A stretch of 64,000 bases of DNA, taken from assembly GCF_007744075.1 (NCBI RefSeq), contig NZ_CP036266.1:5875748-5939747 (forward strand), written 5' to 3'. This DNA is from Gimesia chilikensis (GTDB lineage: Bacteria; Planctomycetota; Planctomycetia; Planctomycetales; Planctomycetaceae). The notes under the pieces are model-generated. The model saw only the letters and a program-made list of their open reading frames with translations. It was not told the DNA's origin and made no database searches. Positions 1-9,376 of the stretch are shown here, piece by piece (position 1 is the stretch's first letter; each line of letters starts with the position of its first letter). A program made the position numbers and the translations under genes.

Positions 1-956
1 CTCTCTGCCGGCTCCATCAGGTCGCCAGCCAGTTGTTCTTTAATGAAGACGTCGTAAGGTTTGTCTTTATTGAACGCATTGACAACATAATCCCGATACT
101 TCCAGGCGGTACCGTAGGCAATATTTTCATCGAGACCATTGGAGTCTGCATAGCGGGCGACGTCGAGCCAGTGCCGTCCCCAGTGCTCACCGTAATGCGG
201 CGAAGCAAGCAGACGATCGACAACTTTCTCAAAGGCATTTGGTGAAGTATCGTTGAGGAAGTTTTCGACTTCTTCCTGCGTCGGAGGCAGACCGGTCAGA
301 TCAAAGGTCGTCCGGCGAATGAGTGTCCGTTTATCGGCAGGTGAGGCAGGCTGCAGCCCTGCTTCTTCCAGCTTGTGTAATACAAACTGATCGATGGGAT
401 TTTTGACCCATGCTTTATTTTTGACTTCGGGCAGTGCCGGTTTACGTACGGGCTGGAAAGACCAGAATTCACGTTCCTTCTCCAGGTCATACTTACCCTT
501 GTCGCTGGCAGCGCGGAGTTTACTTAAGTCTGCGTTCGGATAAGGTGCCCCCATTTTGACCCAGTCACTCAGGTCTTTGATTTCCTGCTTACTCAGCTTC
601 TCATCGGGGGGCATCTGCAGGTCATTCGACTGGTAATTGACAGCCGTGATCAGCAGGCTCTGTTCCGGCTTTCCGGGCACGATCAGCGAACCAGCTTTGC
701 CCCCTTTGGCGATCCCGTCAAAGGTATCGACACGCAGATCTGATTCCTGGGCATCCTCTCCGTGACAGTCATAGCAATGCTTAATCAGCAGAGGACGGAT
801 TTTCGATTCGAAGAACTGAATCTGTTCCTGACTCGGTTTCTGTTCGGCTGCGTTGACGGGAGAAAGCGTCAGCAGGCAGACCAGAGCGAACAGCCCGGTA
901 GAACACTGTGTTACGAAAGAAAAGAAACAATCTCGTAAACTCGCAGGCATCTTCAT
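1..956 (-). CDS. PSCyt1/DUF1549 planctomycete cytochrome-type protein (3' end beyond window)
   Basis: The reading frame runs from the ATG at 954-956 off the left edge, so 318 residues are visible and the C-terminus is missing. A signal peptide (about residues 1-37, hydrophobic FALVCLLTL then VNAAEQ) is followed by one c-type heme motif, CYDCH, at residues 61-65, inside a PSCyt1 domain that ends with a MPPDEKLS segment. A DUF1549 domain then starts near residue 165 and includes WGRHWLDVARYADSNG. In this family a DUF1553 domain normally follows, beyond the window. The family is secreted, very expanded in planctomycetes and often next to sulfatases; its function is not settled. Family assignment is strong; the role is unknown. 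Confidence 0.88.
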   Translation of the reverse strand, partial: MKMPASLRDCFFSFVTQCSTGLFALVCLLTLSPVNAAEQKPSQEQIQFFESKIRPLLIKHCYDCHGEDAQESDLRVDTFDGIAKGGKAGSLIVPGKPEQSLLITAVNYQSNDLQMPPDEKLSKQEIKDLSDWVKMGAPYPNADLSKLRAASDKGKYDLEKEREFWSFQPVRKPALPEVKNKAWVKNPIDQFVLHKLEEAGLQPASPADKRTLIRRTTFDLTGLPPTQEEVENFLNDTSPNAFEKVVDRLLASPHYGEHWGRHWLDVARYADSNGLDENIAYGTAWKYRDYVVNAFNKDKPYDVFIKEQLAGDLMEPAE

Positions 957-1042
957 CGTTTTTCCCGGTAGTTTTCAGGTAGGAACCACAGTCTGACGTC
1001 GAGGAGCGCTAGCTTCTCACTCGGACACGGTGTGGTCTGGAG

Positions 1043-1085
1043 TGAAGGTAAGATTTTTTGATGATTGAGCTTATGCTTACCTTCA
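1043..1085. repeat. 10-bp inverted repeat, hairpin-forming
   Basis: TGAAGGTAAG at 1043-1052 is mirrored by CTTACCTTCA at 1076-1085 with a 23-base loop. It lies between the aminotransferase stop and the PSCyt1 start, both read on the minus strand. No T-run follows on either strand, so it is not a clear intrinsic terminator. It could be a Rho-type or processing hairpin, or an operator for the PSCyt1 gene. Confidence 0.5.
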
Positions 1086-1176
1086 TTATATTCCATCTCG
1101 GTTAAAAATCAGCAAAAATACATGGATGTCGTCGAATTCCAGTCGATTTTCTGCCACTGAAATGTGGCTAAATCGC

Positions 1177-2319
1177 CTAATTTCCGACAAAACTCTTGGA
1201 TGACGCGTGGTGCAATTCCTTGAGGAAGAGCTCCACATCGTCCATTGTATTGTATCCATGCAGGGCCACACGGATTCGACCGGCGTGGTACATGGGGTGA
1301 ATCTCTTTACTGTGCAGGTGCTTATAAATCCGCTCTGCTTCCGGGTGCCGGAAAGCGATGATTCCCGCCAGATCTTCTGTCTGTTGGGGCGAAATCAACT
1401 CGACACTTGATTCTTTCAGGCCGGCAAGACAGGCTTCCACCAGAGGTGCCGTCGCCTTCTCGATCTTTTCGACCCCGGTTTCTGTGATGTACTGTAAGGC
1501 TGCTCGGATCGCATAAACAGCTGGATAGTTGGGCATCCCCACCGTAAAACTGGCCGCCCCTGGCAGACTTTCCGCTTTTTCGAAACGCTGATCTCCAAAA
1601 GCGTCTTTCAGATTGAACCAGCCCCCGGCAGGAACGGTCCAATCGCTGGCTTTCTTCGATGGCACACCGACCAGTCCACCTCCATGTGAAGCCAGAATCC
1701 ACTTGTGAGTGCTGCTGATCACCAGATCGATGTCTTCCAGATCCAATGGGATGCGGCCCAATGCCTGGGTTACATCTAACGCGATCAACGCTGAGGAGTG
1801 CTGACGAATCGTCTGAATCACTTCTTTGAGCGGAATCATGAACCCGTTGAAAAAGCTGACCAGGGAAATACTGACCATGCGGGTTTTATCACTGAGCAGG
1901 GATTGCAAGTCTTCCAGACGTAGTTCCCAGTCGCGGGCTTCCCAGATTTTGACCGTAGCAGGACAGCTCTGCTGCAACCCGAAAGTGTAGCTGGCGGGGA
2001 AGTCCAGATCACTGATGATGACTTCATCCCCCTCCTTCAATTGCAGCGCCTGGTAGGCCAGGTTGAATGCTTCGGAACTGCAGGAACAGATGCTGACTTC
2101 GTCCGAACTCAAGCCATACATGCCTGCAATCAGGGACTTGGCAGCATCCCATTGTGCTTCATGAAGTTTGCGTCCATCCATTCCCAACAGCTTATCCTCG
2201 AAATACTGATCGAAGGCCGCTTTGACCTGCAGGGGAGGAATCCCTTCTGCAGCTGTATTCAGGTAGGTTCGTCCCTGCAGACTGGGAAAATCCTGATTCC
2301 GTGTTTGTAAATCCAGCAT
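1177..2319 (-). CDS. Class V PLP-dependent aminotransferase / cysteine desulfurase-like protein
   Basis: 380 residues from the ATG at 2317-2319 (MLDLQTRNQDF). The frame stays open 240 bases further upstream, but that extension overlaps the iclR-like gene and reads as its shadow. The fold-type I PLP features are visible: an N-terminal YLNTAAEGIPP segment, DVTQALGRIPLDLEDIDLV, and the cofactor lysine in STHKW followed by a glycine-rich GGG. Relatives include isopenicillin N epimerase-like proteins, selenocysteine lyases and cysteine desulfurases; substrate cannot be told from sequence. It starts 28 bp after the IclR regulator stops, so the pair is probably one operon and the regulator may control this enzyme. 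Confidence 0.85.
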   Translation of the reverse strand: MLDLQTRNQDFPSLQGRTYLNTAAEGIPPLQVKAAFDQYFEDKLLGMDGRKLHEAQWDAAKSLIAGMYGLSSDEVSICSCSSEAFNLAYQALQLKEGDEVIISDLDFPASYTFGLQQSCPATVKIWEARDWELRLEDLQSLLSDKTRMVSISLVSFFNGFMIPLKEVIQTIRQHSSALIALDVTQALGRIPLDLEDIDLVISSTHKWILASHGGGLVGVPSKKASDWTVPAGGWFNLKDAFGDQRFEKAESLPGAASFTVGMPNYPAVYAIRAALQYITETGVEKIEKATAPLVEACLAGLKESSVELISPQQTEDLAGIIAFRHPEAERIYKHLHSKEIHPMYHAGRIRVALHGYNTMDDVELFLKELHHASSKSFVGN

Positions 2320-2347
2320 GAAAACTCCGTTCGAGAACGCAGGGAAA

Positions 2348-3157
2348 TTAAGCCAGGTCCCCTGCCGGGACAGTTGACTGGTGCAACATAGTCGGTCCAA
2401 ATTCACTGGAAATCGCTTGAGCACACTCCAGCATCGCGGTTGAAATTCGTGTCGAGTCTTCTGATTCACCCACTTTGAGAATATGAGAAACGCACAACAC
2501 CGCCAGCAACTTACCATCGGCCCCCAGAATCGGCGTTGCCGTATCGCGTACACCGACAATCAGAGAACTTTCCATCGTCCGGAAACCGGAGCGGCGGGTG
2601 GCGGCGAATTCGCTTTCACACTCCTCAATTTCTGAAGCAGTGAGATCGGTCTGTTCCCAGTATTTACTTCGCTGATCAGCTGATAAATATGCCAGCGCGA
2701 CATGGCCGCTGTTTCGTTCATGCAGTTTGAAACTCGCACCAACGCGAACTGCCAGCGAGACGTCTGCATCGCAGTTTACCCGGGCAATCACCAGCATTTT
2801 ATTTCGCACAACCAGGTTCAGATGGCACGATTCGTTCAGTTCGTGCGTCAGATTTTCCATATGCGGAGTGGCCCGCGCGATCAGGGCTTCCGTACTGGCG
2901 TGCTTGGATCCCAGTTCGAACAGCTTGGTACTCATGCGGTATCCCTGGTTGGCATCACGGATCAGGTACCCCTGCTCATTCAGACAGGCCATGACCCGAA
3001 ACAGCTCCTGTTTCGTTCGCCCCAGACGGTCTGCAATATCGGTCAGCGATAGTGGCTGAGAGATCCCGGATAACAGTTCCAGTACCTCTAGCCCCTTCTC
3101 AAGGGCCGGTACGCGGTAAGACTGTTTTTGTTCTGTACGCTCTAATGTTTTACTCAT
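2348..3157 (-). CDS. IclR-family transcriptional regulator
   Basis: 269 residues from the ATG at 3155-3157 (MSKTLERTEQ). A winged HTH fills about residues 15-75 (PALEKGLEVLELL, LSLTDIADRLGRTKQELFRVM, GYLIRD), the standard IclR N-terminus. The C-terminal effector domain follows, with HLNLVVRNKMLVIARV, VGASFKLHERNSGHVALA and a late DTATPILGADGKLLAVLCVS segment. A TTG start 36 bases upstream is possible, but it coincides with the -35 box, so the ATG is preferred. No Shine-Dalgarno sequence precedes it. The likely target is the downstream aminotransferase gene or its own promoter; the effector is unknown. Confidence 0.9.
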   Translation of the reverse strand: MSKTLERTEQKQSYRVPALEKGLEVLELLSGISQPLSLTDIADRLGRTKQELFRVMACLNEQGYLIRDANQGYRMSTKLFELGSKHASTEALIARATPHMENLTHELNESCHLNLVVRNKMLVIARVNCDADVSLAVRVGASFKLHERNSGHVALAYLSADQRSKYWEQTDLTASEIEECESEFAATRRSGFRTMESSLIVGVRDTATPILGADGKLLAVLCVSHILKVGESEDSTRISTAMLECAQAISSEFGPTMLHQSTVPAGDLA

Positions 3158-3165
3158 GAAATATG

Positions 3166-3193
3166 ATTTTACATATAAAACGCGGGTCGTCAA
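3166..3193 (-). promoter_or_regulatory. Sigma-70-like promoter of the iclR-aminotransferase operon
   Basis: On the minus strand TTGACG (3188-3193) and TAAAAT (3166-3171) are 16 bp apart. Only 8 bases separate the -10 box from the ATG at 3157, so the transcript should start at or next to the start codon. The absence of any ribosome binding site agrees with a leaderless or nearly leaderless mRNA. Confidence 0.55.
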
Positions 3194-3237
3194 GCACTAA
3201 TCCTGTCTTTCAGAACAGGGGCGCAAGTTCCATGCAG

Positions 3238-3269
3238 AAAAAGCCTTAAGACCATTACATTTTAAGGCT
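3238..3269 (-). terminator. Intrinsic terminator after the prkA-yeaH-spoVR operon
   Basis: Read on the minus strand, AGCCTTAA (3262-3269) pairs with TTAAGGCT (3242-3249) across a 12-base loop, followed directly by TTTT. It sits 39 bp beyond the stop of the 164-residue gene and marks the end of that operon. Confidence 0.65.
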
Positions 3270-3307
3270 GAGGCCAGGAACACAGTGTAAACAGGCGTCT
3301 GATCAGC

Positions 3308-3802
3308 TCAGGGAACGGTGTCGACAAGGTCCTCGACAAGCTTGCGGAGCACTTCGTGCGTGATCTGCATTTCGACCTGAGTTCGTCCCGATTGCCCTTT
3401 CTGAGAGGCAAAGCGTTTCAGGCTGAAATTCCCGTTCGAGTGAGAAGACAGCATGATTTCATAATACTTAGCGCCTGTCTTCTGCTGATCGGGTGGAGTG
3501 GAGCGAATCAGTACCTGGCCGGCATTTTCGTCGTATTCCAGTGGTCCGATGTTTTCGAGCAGATAAGTGATCCGCTGACAGAGTTTCTGCCCCCACTCTT
3601 TGAGCTTGTCAAACGTGGACTGTGACAGTGAGGGTACATTGACGCGGATCTCAAGAACCGAGCAGCTCATGGTGTCGACCGAAGTAAAATCGAGCATGAC
3701 ATCGATTTTGCCGGTCGCTGAGATGGTGACGGTTCGAGGCTGGGCAGAGTGATAGCCTATCAGCTGAGTCAGTTCATGATTGAGTTGGTTTAATACAGAC
3801 AT
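3308..3802 (-). CDS. Conserved-looking hypothetical protein, fourth gene of the prkA operon
   Basis: 164 residues, no signal peptide or membrane segment. I do not recognise a named domain. The N-terminal half has alternating beta-like stretches (RTVTISATGKIDVMLDF) and the rest is mixed alpha/beta with a charged helical C-terminus. The start has a strong Shine-Dalgarno AGGAGGA 6 bases before the ATG and lies 23 bp after the spoVR stop; a terminator follows. It is therefore very likely co-translated with PrkA, YeaH and SpoVR. A role in the same stress pathway is inferred from position only. Confidence 0.75.
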   Translation of the reverse strand: MSVLNQLNHELTQLIGYHSAQPRTVTISATGKIDVMLDFTSVDTMSCSVLEIRVNVPSLSQSTFDKLKEWGQKLCQRITYLLENIGPLEYDENAGQVLIRSTPPDQQKTGAKYYEIMLSSHSNGNFSLKRFASQKGQSGRTQVEMQITHEVLRKLVEDLVDTVP

Positions 3803-3825
3803 AGAATATCCTCCTGACGAGGATC

Positions 3826-5355
3826 TTATTTCTTTTCTTTCGAGTTCGTGGAATGTTTCTTACCGTCATAGTTCAGAATCGTGGGGCGGTCATCCACGAC
3901 GGTTTCGATGTTTACAGGCCGCTTCCAGATGGAATGCAGGTTGGCCAGCGTGTCCTGAGCATAATCCAGCTTGAGTTCAATTCCCAGGTATTCGTGTTCC
4001 AGGTACAGTTCGCCCCGGTTCTTATAGTTTGCATCCTGCACGTAAATAACAGGCCGTCCATGATTGCTGAGGCTGTTCAACAACTGCTGTTTGATCTGTT
4101 GAAATTCGCGTGATTGAATCTCATATGTTTTATTCGAATCGTTAAAGCCAAATGAAAACATCCGATGTTTATAACAGAACTCGGGGGTCAGAAACGTATC
4201 GATAAATGTAATATCGTTATGGATCCTGCGGACTTCAAAGATTTTCTCCCGACCAAGACCGAGCTCTTTATCCCAGTGTTCTCTTTCATACATGTCGGTG
4301 CAGTTATCATACTCCGGACCGAACTGCCCTTTATTCCAGCGTTCCTCTATGTCTTTCAGTAGTTCAATCCCCAGCTTGTAAGGATTGAGTCGGTTCGGGC
4401 TCGTGGCCATCGTCCCACTATGATGATCCGCGTAGTTAATCAGACCCTCGTCGGTCAGACCATGGCGGGTCATGATGGTCGAGTGCCAGAAACTGGCCCA
4501 GCCTTCATTCATGATCTTGGTCTGTCCCTGCGGCGCGAAGTAGTAAGCTTCGTCACGAATGATCGTCAGAACATCCCGCTGCCAGTCTTCCAGCGGCGCA
4601 TACTGCAACAGAAAGAACAGCACATCCCGCACACGTTCTTTGGGGAACTTCAGTTGATCAGACAGTTCCATCGCTTTCTGCCGTTTTTGACTCGCTTCTT
4701 CTTCCAGAGCATCTTCCGGGTTAATATAGCGATCCATATAGTTCTTGGCAGGGAAACGGCCTCCCGTGCTTTCGGCATCCTCTGCCTTGCGTCTTTGCGT
4801 ATCAGCCTTCGATTCTGATTTCTGCGTACGTCGAATGTGCGGTGCATAAGGATCGATCAGACTCTCCAGTGACAGACAGGTATCAATGAAGGTCTCGACC
4901 TTTTCGTAACCCTGCTCATCAATATGACGATTCACGCGAGTCGCATGATTGGCCATCTGGTCGAGCATCTTGCGGTTTGTATGCGAGAACCAGGCGTTGT
5001 TTTTGAAAAAATCACAGTGTCCATACACGTGCGCAATCACCAGTTTCTGGTCGGTGATATCATTGGCACTGAGCAGGTAGGCGTAACAGGGATCTGTATT
5101 GATCACCATCTCATAGATCTTCTGCAAACCGTATGAGTAGCCTTTCATCAGCTCGTCATACTGAGCGCCAAACCGCCAGTGTGGATAGCGAATGGGAAAC
5201 CCACCATAGGCGGCAAACATACTCAGCTCTTCGTAGTCGAGCACTTCAAAGATCGTTTTGAAGAAATCGAGCCCGTAATCCAGCGCGTGCTGTTCCATCT
5301 CCTGCTGGATATCGCTGAGTTCTTTAGGTAAAGGGCGATGCGTTGTGACTACCAT
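3826..5355 (-). CDS. spoVR: SpoVR family protein
   Basis: 509 residues, the usual size of the SpoVR/YcgB family. Typical stretches are the N-terminal LDYGLDFFKTIFEVLDY, the FPIRYPHWRFGAQYDEL segment, VIAHVYGHCDFFKNN, and a central APQGQTKIMNEGWASFWH region with conserved His and Glu residues. The start follows GGAGG by 5 bases. In Bacillus SpoVR affects spore cortex formation; in non-sporulating bacteria the homologue YcgB is linked with the stress kinase YeaG and with YeaH. Here it follows yeaH by 60 bp in the same order, which supports a shared stress or stationary-phase role. Confidence 0.93.
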   Translation of the reverse strand: MVVTTHRPLPKELSDIQQEMEQHALDYGLDFFKTIFEVLDYEELSMFAAYGGFPIRYPHWRFGAQYDELMKGYSYGLQKIYEMVINTDPCYAYLLSANDITDQKLVIAHVYGHCDFFKNNAWFSHTNRKMLDQMANHATRVNRHIDEQGYEKVETFIDTCLSLESLIDPYAPHIRRTQKSESKADTQRRKAEDAESTGGRFPAKNYMDRYINPEDALEEEASQKRQKAMELSDQLKFPKERVRDVLFFLLQYAPLEDWQRDVLTIIRDEAYYFAPQGQTKIMNEGWASFWHSTIMTRHGLTDEGLINYADHHSGTMATSPNRLNPYKLGIELLKDIEERWNKGQFGPEYDNCTDMYEREHWDKELGLGREKIFEVRRIHNDITFIDTFLTPEFCYKHRMFSFGFNDSNKTYEIQSREFQQIKQQLLNSLSNHGRPVIYVQDANYKNRGELYLEHEYLGIELKLDYAQDTLANLHSIWKRPVNIETVVDDRPTILNYDGKKHSTNSKEKK

Positions 5356-5415
5356 ACGAGCCTCCGTCAGTCGTCAGTAACTGCTCCCCGATTAGAAGCA
5401 ATCCTGTCGCTGCTA

Positions 5416-6522
5416 TTATTTTCCTGTTCCCAGAAATGTCTTGATCGAGCCGTAGATGCCTTCTTTATCTTCGATTTCTGAAAGAATCAGGTTATCAAAC
5501 TCTTCTTCGACCTTGCGGAGTTCCTTGATGAAATCTCCGGAGCCATAGGGGCTTCTAACCTGTCCATAACAGAACAGATTACAGACAGGAAACAGATTCT
5601 GCTTCAGGCTTTCAATACACTCCGTATTGTCCTCGCCCCAGTTGTCACCATCGGAAAACTGAAAACAGTAAATATTCCAGAGTGCCGGGGGAAAGTCCCG
5701 TTTGATGATGTAATCCGCAGCCCGGTAAGCGGATGAGATACGCGTCCCGCCACTTTCACGAACGCGGTAAAACGTATCTTCATCCACTTCATGAGCGACT
5801 GCATCATGCACCACATAACGGCGTTCGATACCGTCGTACTGGCGCTTAAGCCAGGTGTCGATCCAGAACGCTTCGGTGCGGACAATCTCTTTCTGAACAT
5901 CGGTCATGGAACCGGAGACGTCCATCATATAAATCACAGCAGCATTGGTATGCGGTTCGTTAACGGTCTTCCAGCTGCGAAAGCGTTCGTCATCCCGGGT
6001 AGGCACGATCATGGGGTCGCGGGGATCATAATTATTGGAGGCGATCATTCGCCGCAAGGCGCGCTTATAGGTCCGCTTGAAATGCCGTAGTGAATCAGGA
6101 CCGGTTGGCCGGATCGATGTATAACGGTCTTTCTGAGACGTCAGTGCATCGTCGCCTTTCGGCTCAATCCGAGGCAACTCCAGGGCTTCGCCGAGCATGT
6201 CGGCCAGTTCCTCGAGGGACATTTCCACTTCGCGGATATGCTGCCCCCGTTCATTTCCGGCCTGTCCCTGACCGTCGCCTTCCGATTTACCGCGACCAAT
6301 CGGCTGACCGACTTCGCCTTCACCCTGACCGACGCCACCACTCCCTTTTTCACCGTGCTGGAAATGGGGAATCTCGATATTGGGCACGGGAATACTGACC
6401 GTTTCCCGGCCTTTGCGTCCCAGCATCTCTCCGTGATTGATATATTTCCGGAGCTGCTGGCGGACCTTCCCTTTGATGATTTTGTCGAACCGTTGCTGGT
6501 CCCGATCAATTCTGCGCACCAT
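5416..6522 (-). CDS. yeaH: YeaH/YhbH family protein (DUF444) with von Willebrand-like domain
   Basis: 368 residues. The N-terminal part is basic and glycine-rich (about residues 60-100, charged linker). A VWA-like domain begins near residue 190 with the metal-site motif DVSGSMTD, which would bind a divalent cation. A short hydrophobic repeat, SLEELADMLGEALELP, precedes it. The family is the constant partner of PrkA and SpoVR. The start has AAGGGG about 10 bases upstream. It lies 108 bp after prkA and 60 bp before spoVR on the same strand. It may act as a scaffold or substrate for the kinase; this is inferred from conservation of the gene trio. Confidence 0.93.
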   Translation of the reverse strand: MVRRIDRDQQRFDKIIKGKVRQQLRKYINHGEMLGRKGRETVSIPVPNIEIPHFQHGEKGSGGVGQGEGEVGQPIGRGKSEGDGQGQAGNERGQHIREVEMSLEELADMLGEALELPRIEPKGDDALTSQKDRYTSIRPTGPDSLRHFKRTYKRALRRMIASNNYDPRDPMIVPTRDDERFRSWKTVNEPHTNAAVIYMMDVSGSMTDVQKEIVRTEAFWIDTWLKRQYDGIERRYVVHDAVAHEVDEDTFYRVRESGGTRISSAYRAADYIIKRDFPPALWNIYCFQFSDGDNWGEDNTECIESLKQNLFPVCNLFCYGQVRSPYGSGDFIKELRKVEEEFDNLILSEIEDKEGIYGSIKTFLGTGK

Positions 6523-6630
6523 GCTGTCGAGCCCCTTTCAAAACAGGGAATCAGAGTTAGCAGCGTTTTAAACTCTTCCTTCTCATCCTGTAATCAGAGT
6601 CATTTCACTGGTTCAGGTTTCCCTGGCCGC

Positions 6631-8691
6631 TTAAGCGGCGTCACTGTTCTTCTTGGAATCGCCACGGGCGAAGATACTGGCGACGTACTGCAGCACATCG
6701 GTAGCTGATTCTTCGTCGTAGCCGTAATTGCGAATCAGGCGGGCCTTGACGATATCGATCTTCTCCTGCGTATCTGCATCGACCACATTCGAAACCAGGC
6801 TGGTCAGCTTGATCGTGTCTTTCTGATCTTCGAACAGTTTCATTTCCAACGCCTTCTGCAGGCGTTCGTTCGTCTTGTAATCGAAGGTCTTACCATCCAG
6901 GGACAGCGCTCCGATGTAGTTCATGATCTCACGACGGAAATCATCTTTACGCGTATCGGGAATGTCAATGCGTTCTTCAATCGACCGCATGAGGCGTTCA
7001 TCCGGCTCTTCGTATTCGCCGGTAAACTTGTTCTTCACACGTTCCTTCTGTGTGTAGGCTTTCACGCTATCGAGATAATTGCCGCACAGACGGGTGAGTG
7101 CCTCTTCATCAGCAGCAATCGCACGTTGTACTTCGTTCTTCACGATATCGGTATACTCCTCTTTCACCACGGTGATCAACTGACGATAGTGATCGCGCAT
7201 TTCATCGTTGGCAATTAAAGAGTGATGCTTGAGCCCCTCATCCAGTTCGTTAAGCAGCATGAACGGGTTCAGGTTGGAGCTATGCGAATTGACCACCAGG
7301 GCATTCGAAATCTTATCCTGCACATAGCGGGGTGAGATCCCGAACAGACCTTCGGACTTGGCCTCTTTGCGGAGCTGCTCGACATTTTCTGTCGTGAAGC
7401 CCGGCAGAGACCGTCCGTTATAGAGGTGCATTTTCTGAATCAGAGTCAGACCATGATGCTTAGGCGTTTCGAGTCGCGTGAGCACAGCCCACATCGCACC
7501 AATTTCCAATGTGTGCGGAGCAATATGTTTCCCACGCACGCGTTTGGAGTTGTAATCCTTCTCGTAGATTTTGACCTCTTCACTCAGCTTGGTGACATAA
7601 GGGACGTCGATCTTCACCGTTCGGTCGCGAAGTGCTTCCATAAATTCGTTAGACTGCAGACGACGGTATTCGGGTTCGTTGGTATGCCCGATAATTACCG
7701 TGTCGATATCCGTCTGGGCGAATTTTTTCGGTTTAATCTTATGTTCCTGAGAGGCACCCAGCAGGTCGTACAGGAATGCCACATCCAGCTTGAGAACTTC
7801 GATAAATTCTATCAGACCTCGGTTGGAGACGTTGAATTCGCCATCGAAGTTGAATGCACGGGGATCACTCTCGCTTCCGTACTGAGCAATCTTGCGATAG
7901 TTGATGTCCCCGGTCAGTTCGGTTGAGTCCTGGTTCTTTTCGTCTTTAGGCTGGAACGTACCAATGCCGATCCGGTCCTGTTCAGAAAAGATAATGCGTT
8001 TGACAACGATCTGTTCCATGACCTTGGTCCAGTCGCCATCCGCTTTTTCCAGCCGTTCATTAAAAATGAATCGACTCAATGGGCAGACTTCGCCACTGAT
8101 CTCGACCGAGTACGAGGTTTCATCATCGATGTCTCGCCCCTCGTTCAGGTAACTGCAGAGTTCCTGGCGATACTTCATCGGCACCAGTTGCAGAGGATCG
8201 CCATTCATGGGATCCCAGAGAATGGTGCCGTCTTCTTCTTTCCAGCCGAAGGTATAAAGTGCGCCTTCTTCTGTGCGGGAATAACGTTCCAGCCCTTGTT
8301 TAAGCAGGCGGGCGATGGTTGATTTTGAACTCCCCACCGGTCCGTGCAGCAACAGTACCCGGCGTTCGCTGCCATACTTGAGTGCAGCAGACTTGAAGAC
8401 GTTGACCAGTTCCATCAATGGCTTGGACAGACCGAAGATGCCATCGCGGCCGCCGTTAACGGGATCATCAAAGAAGCGGTAGCGGATGAGCCCCTTCTTA
8501 CCCTCGACGGGATAAGTCCCATAACTCATGATCATGTCGTACACGCGTTGAAACGCGGTGCGAGTCACTCTGTGATCTTTGCGAACAATATCAAGGTACT
8601 CATCGAAAGTCCCCTGCCAATGTTCCTGACGAAACAGATCTGAATTCAGTTGACCTGAAATCCGAGTTAAAAATGATCGACCATTTTCCAT
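6631..8691 (-). CDS. prkA: PrkA-family serine protein kinase / AAA+ ATPase
   Basis: 686 residues from the ATG at 8689-8691 ([10 protein letters not shown]), chosen because a perfect AGGAGGAG lies just upstream; the frame could be read 19 residues longer without a better site. The AAA part carries a Walker [10 protein letters not shown] (near residue 110), and [20 protein letters not shown]. The C-terminal PrkA domain contains the [23 protein letters not shown] and [16 protein letters not shown] regions. PrkA (YeaG in E. coli) is a Ser kinase induced by starvation and other stress. It heads an apparent four-gene operon with yeaH, spoVR and a small unknown gene. Confidence 0.95.
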   Translation of the reverse strand: MENGRSFLTRISGQLNSDLFRQEHWQGTFDEYLDIVRKDHRVTRTAFQRVYDMIMSYGTYPVEGKKGLIRYRFFDDPVNGGRDGIFGLSKPLMELVNVFKSAALKYGSERRVLLLHGPVGSSKSTIARLLKQGLERYSRTEEGALYTFGWKEEDGTILWDPMNGDPLQLVPMKYRQELCSYLNEGRDIDDETSYSVEISGEVCPLSRFIFNERLEKADGDWTKVMEQIVVKRIIFSEQDRIGIGTFQPKDEKNQDSTELTGDINYRKIAQYGSESDPRAFNFDGEFNVSNRGLIEFIEVLKLDVAFLYDLLGASQEHKIKPKKFAQTDIDTVIIGHTNEPEYRRLQSNEFMEALRDRTVKIDVPYVTKLSEEVKIYEKDYNSKRVRGKHIAPHTLEIGAMWAVLTRLETPKHHGLTLIQKMHLYNGRSLPGFTTENVEQLRKEAKSEGLFGISPRYVQDKISNALVVNSHSSNLNPFMLLNELDEGLKHHSLIANDEMRDHYRQLITVVKEEYTDIVKNEVQRAIAADEEALTRLCGNYLDSVKAYTQKERVKNKFTGEYEEPDERLMRSIEERIDIPDTRKDDFRREIMNYIGALSLDGKTFDYKTNERLQKALEMKLFEDQKDTIKLTSLVSNVVDADTQEKIDIVKARLIRNYGYDEESATDVLQYVASIFARGDSKKNSDAA

Positions 8692-9376
8692 GGGACTCCT
8701 CCTCCTGGCGTCACGACTTGCTTTCTTGCAATTCTCGTGGAAGGCCAATTAGTTCGAGGTAATTGATTTTGATTTGAATAAGGGCTTTTTCGAGTGCTTC
8801 TGCCTTTCACATAGACCGAAAATTAATCATCCAAGAGACACAAACTGCGCAGGGATAGTTCCCTCATTCATTATGAAAAACTGAAATGAGGTTGCTTACA
8901 GGACCATCCATGGCCAACACCAAATTGTTAAAAGGGATGTTCGTGTGGACGTGACTCGATTGGTTTCAGGGCATGCCACACAGGAATGTTAGAGACCGAA
9001 TATCATGTTTCGAGCAATACCATTATTTCCCACGCCTCTGATCGAGACAATACCAATCTTAAACGGAGCGTCTTGTCTGCTTCTTTAAGGACTTTAACGA
9101 TCTCAGATAAGTGGCTGCCTGATAATCAGTTAGAGAACTCCATCCTGAAGCAACAACTCAAGTGGAATTTCATACTTAAGTAGCTGAACGAAGCGACCCT
9201 TCTCGCATTAGACAGTGAATTTCCCCTGTTCTTTCTTACGAAAAATCAGGATCTAACCCACTGGTATTCTTACGTAAAAGAACAACAGAATGTGAGAACA
9301 GGTTTCTGATGGAAAGCAATAATACAAACCGAAATGGGGACCGTGAAATCAGACCAGCAAGGCGAGCGGGACAGTC
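8692..9376. other. Intergenic region without a supported gene (685 bp)
   Basis: This AT-richer stretch separates prkA from the ceramidase-like gene and should hold the prkA promoter. A 65-codon frame on the plus strand (8986-9183) has no ribosome binding site and no recognisable features. I saw no convincing promoter, RNA gene or repeat. Confidence 0.5.

Noticed and set aside
4420-4818. 132-codon plus-strand frame antisense to spoVR
   Set aside because: Shadow of a conserved gene; no start signal.
8986-9183. 65-codon frame upstream of prkA
   Set aside because: No ribosome site, no recognisable domain and no membrane or signal features; it fits random open sequence in an AT-rich gap.
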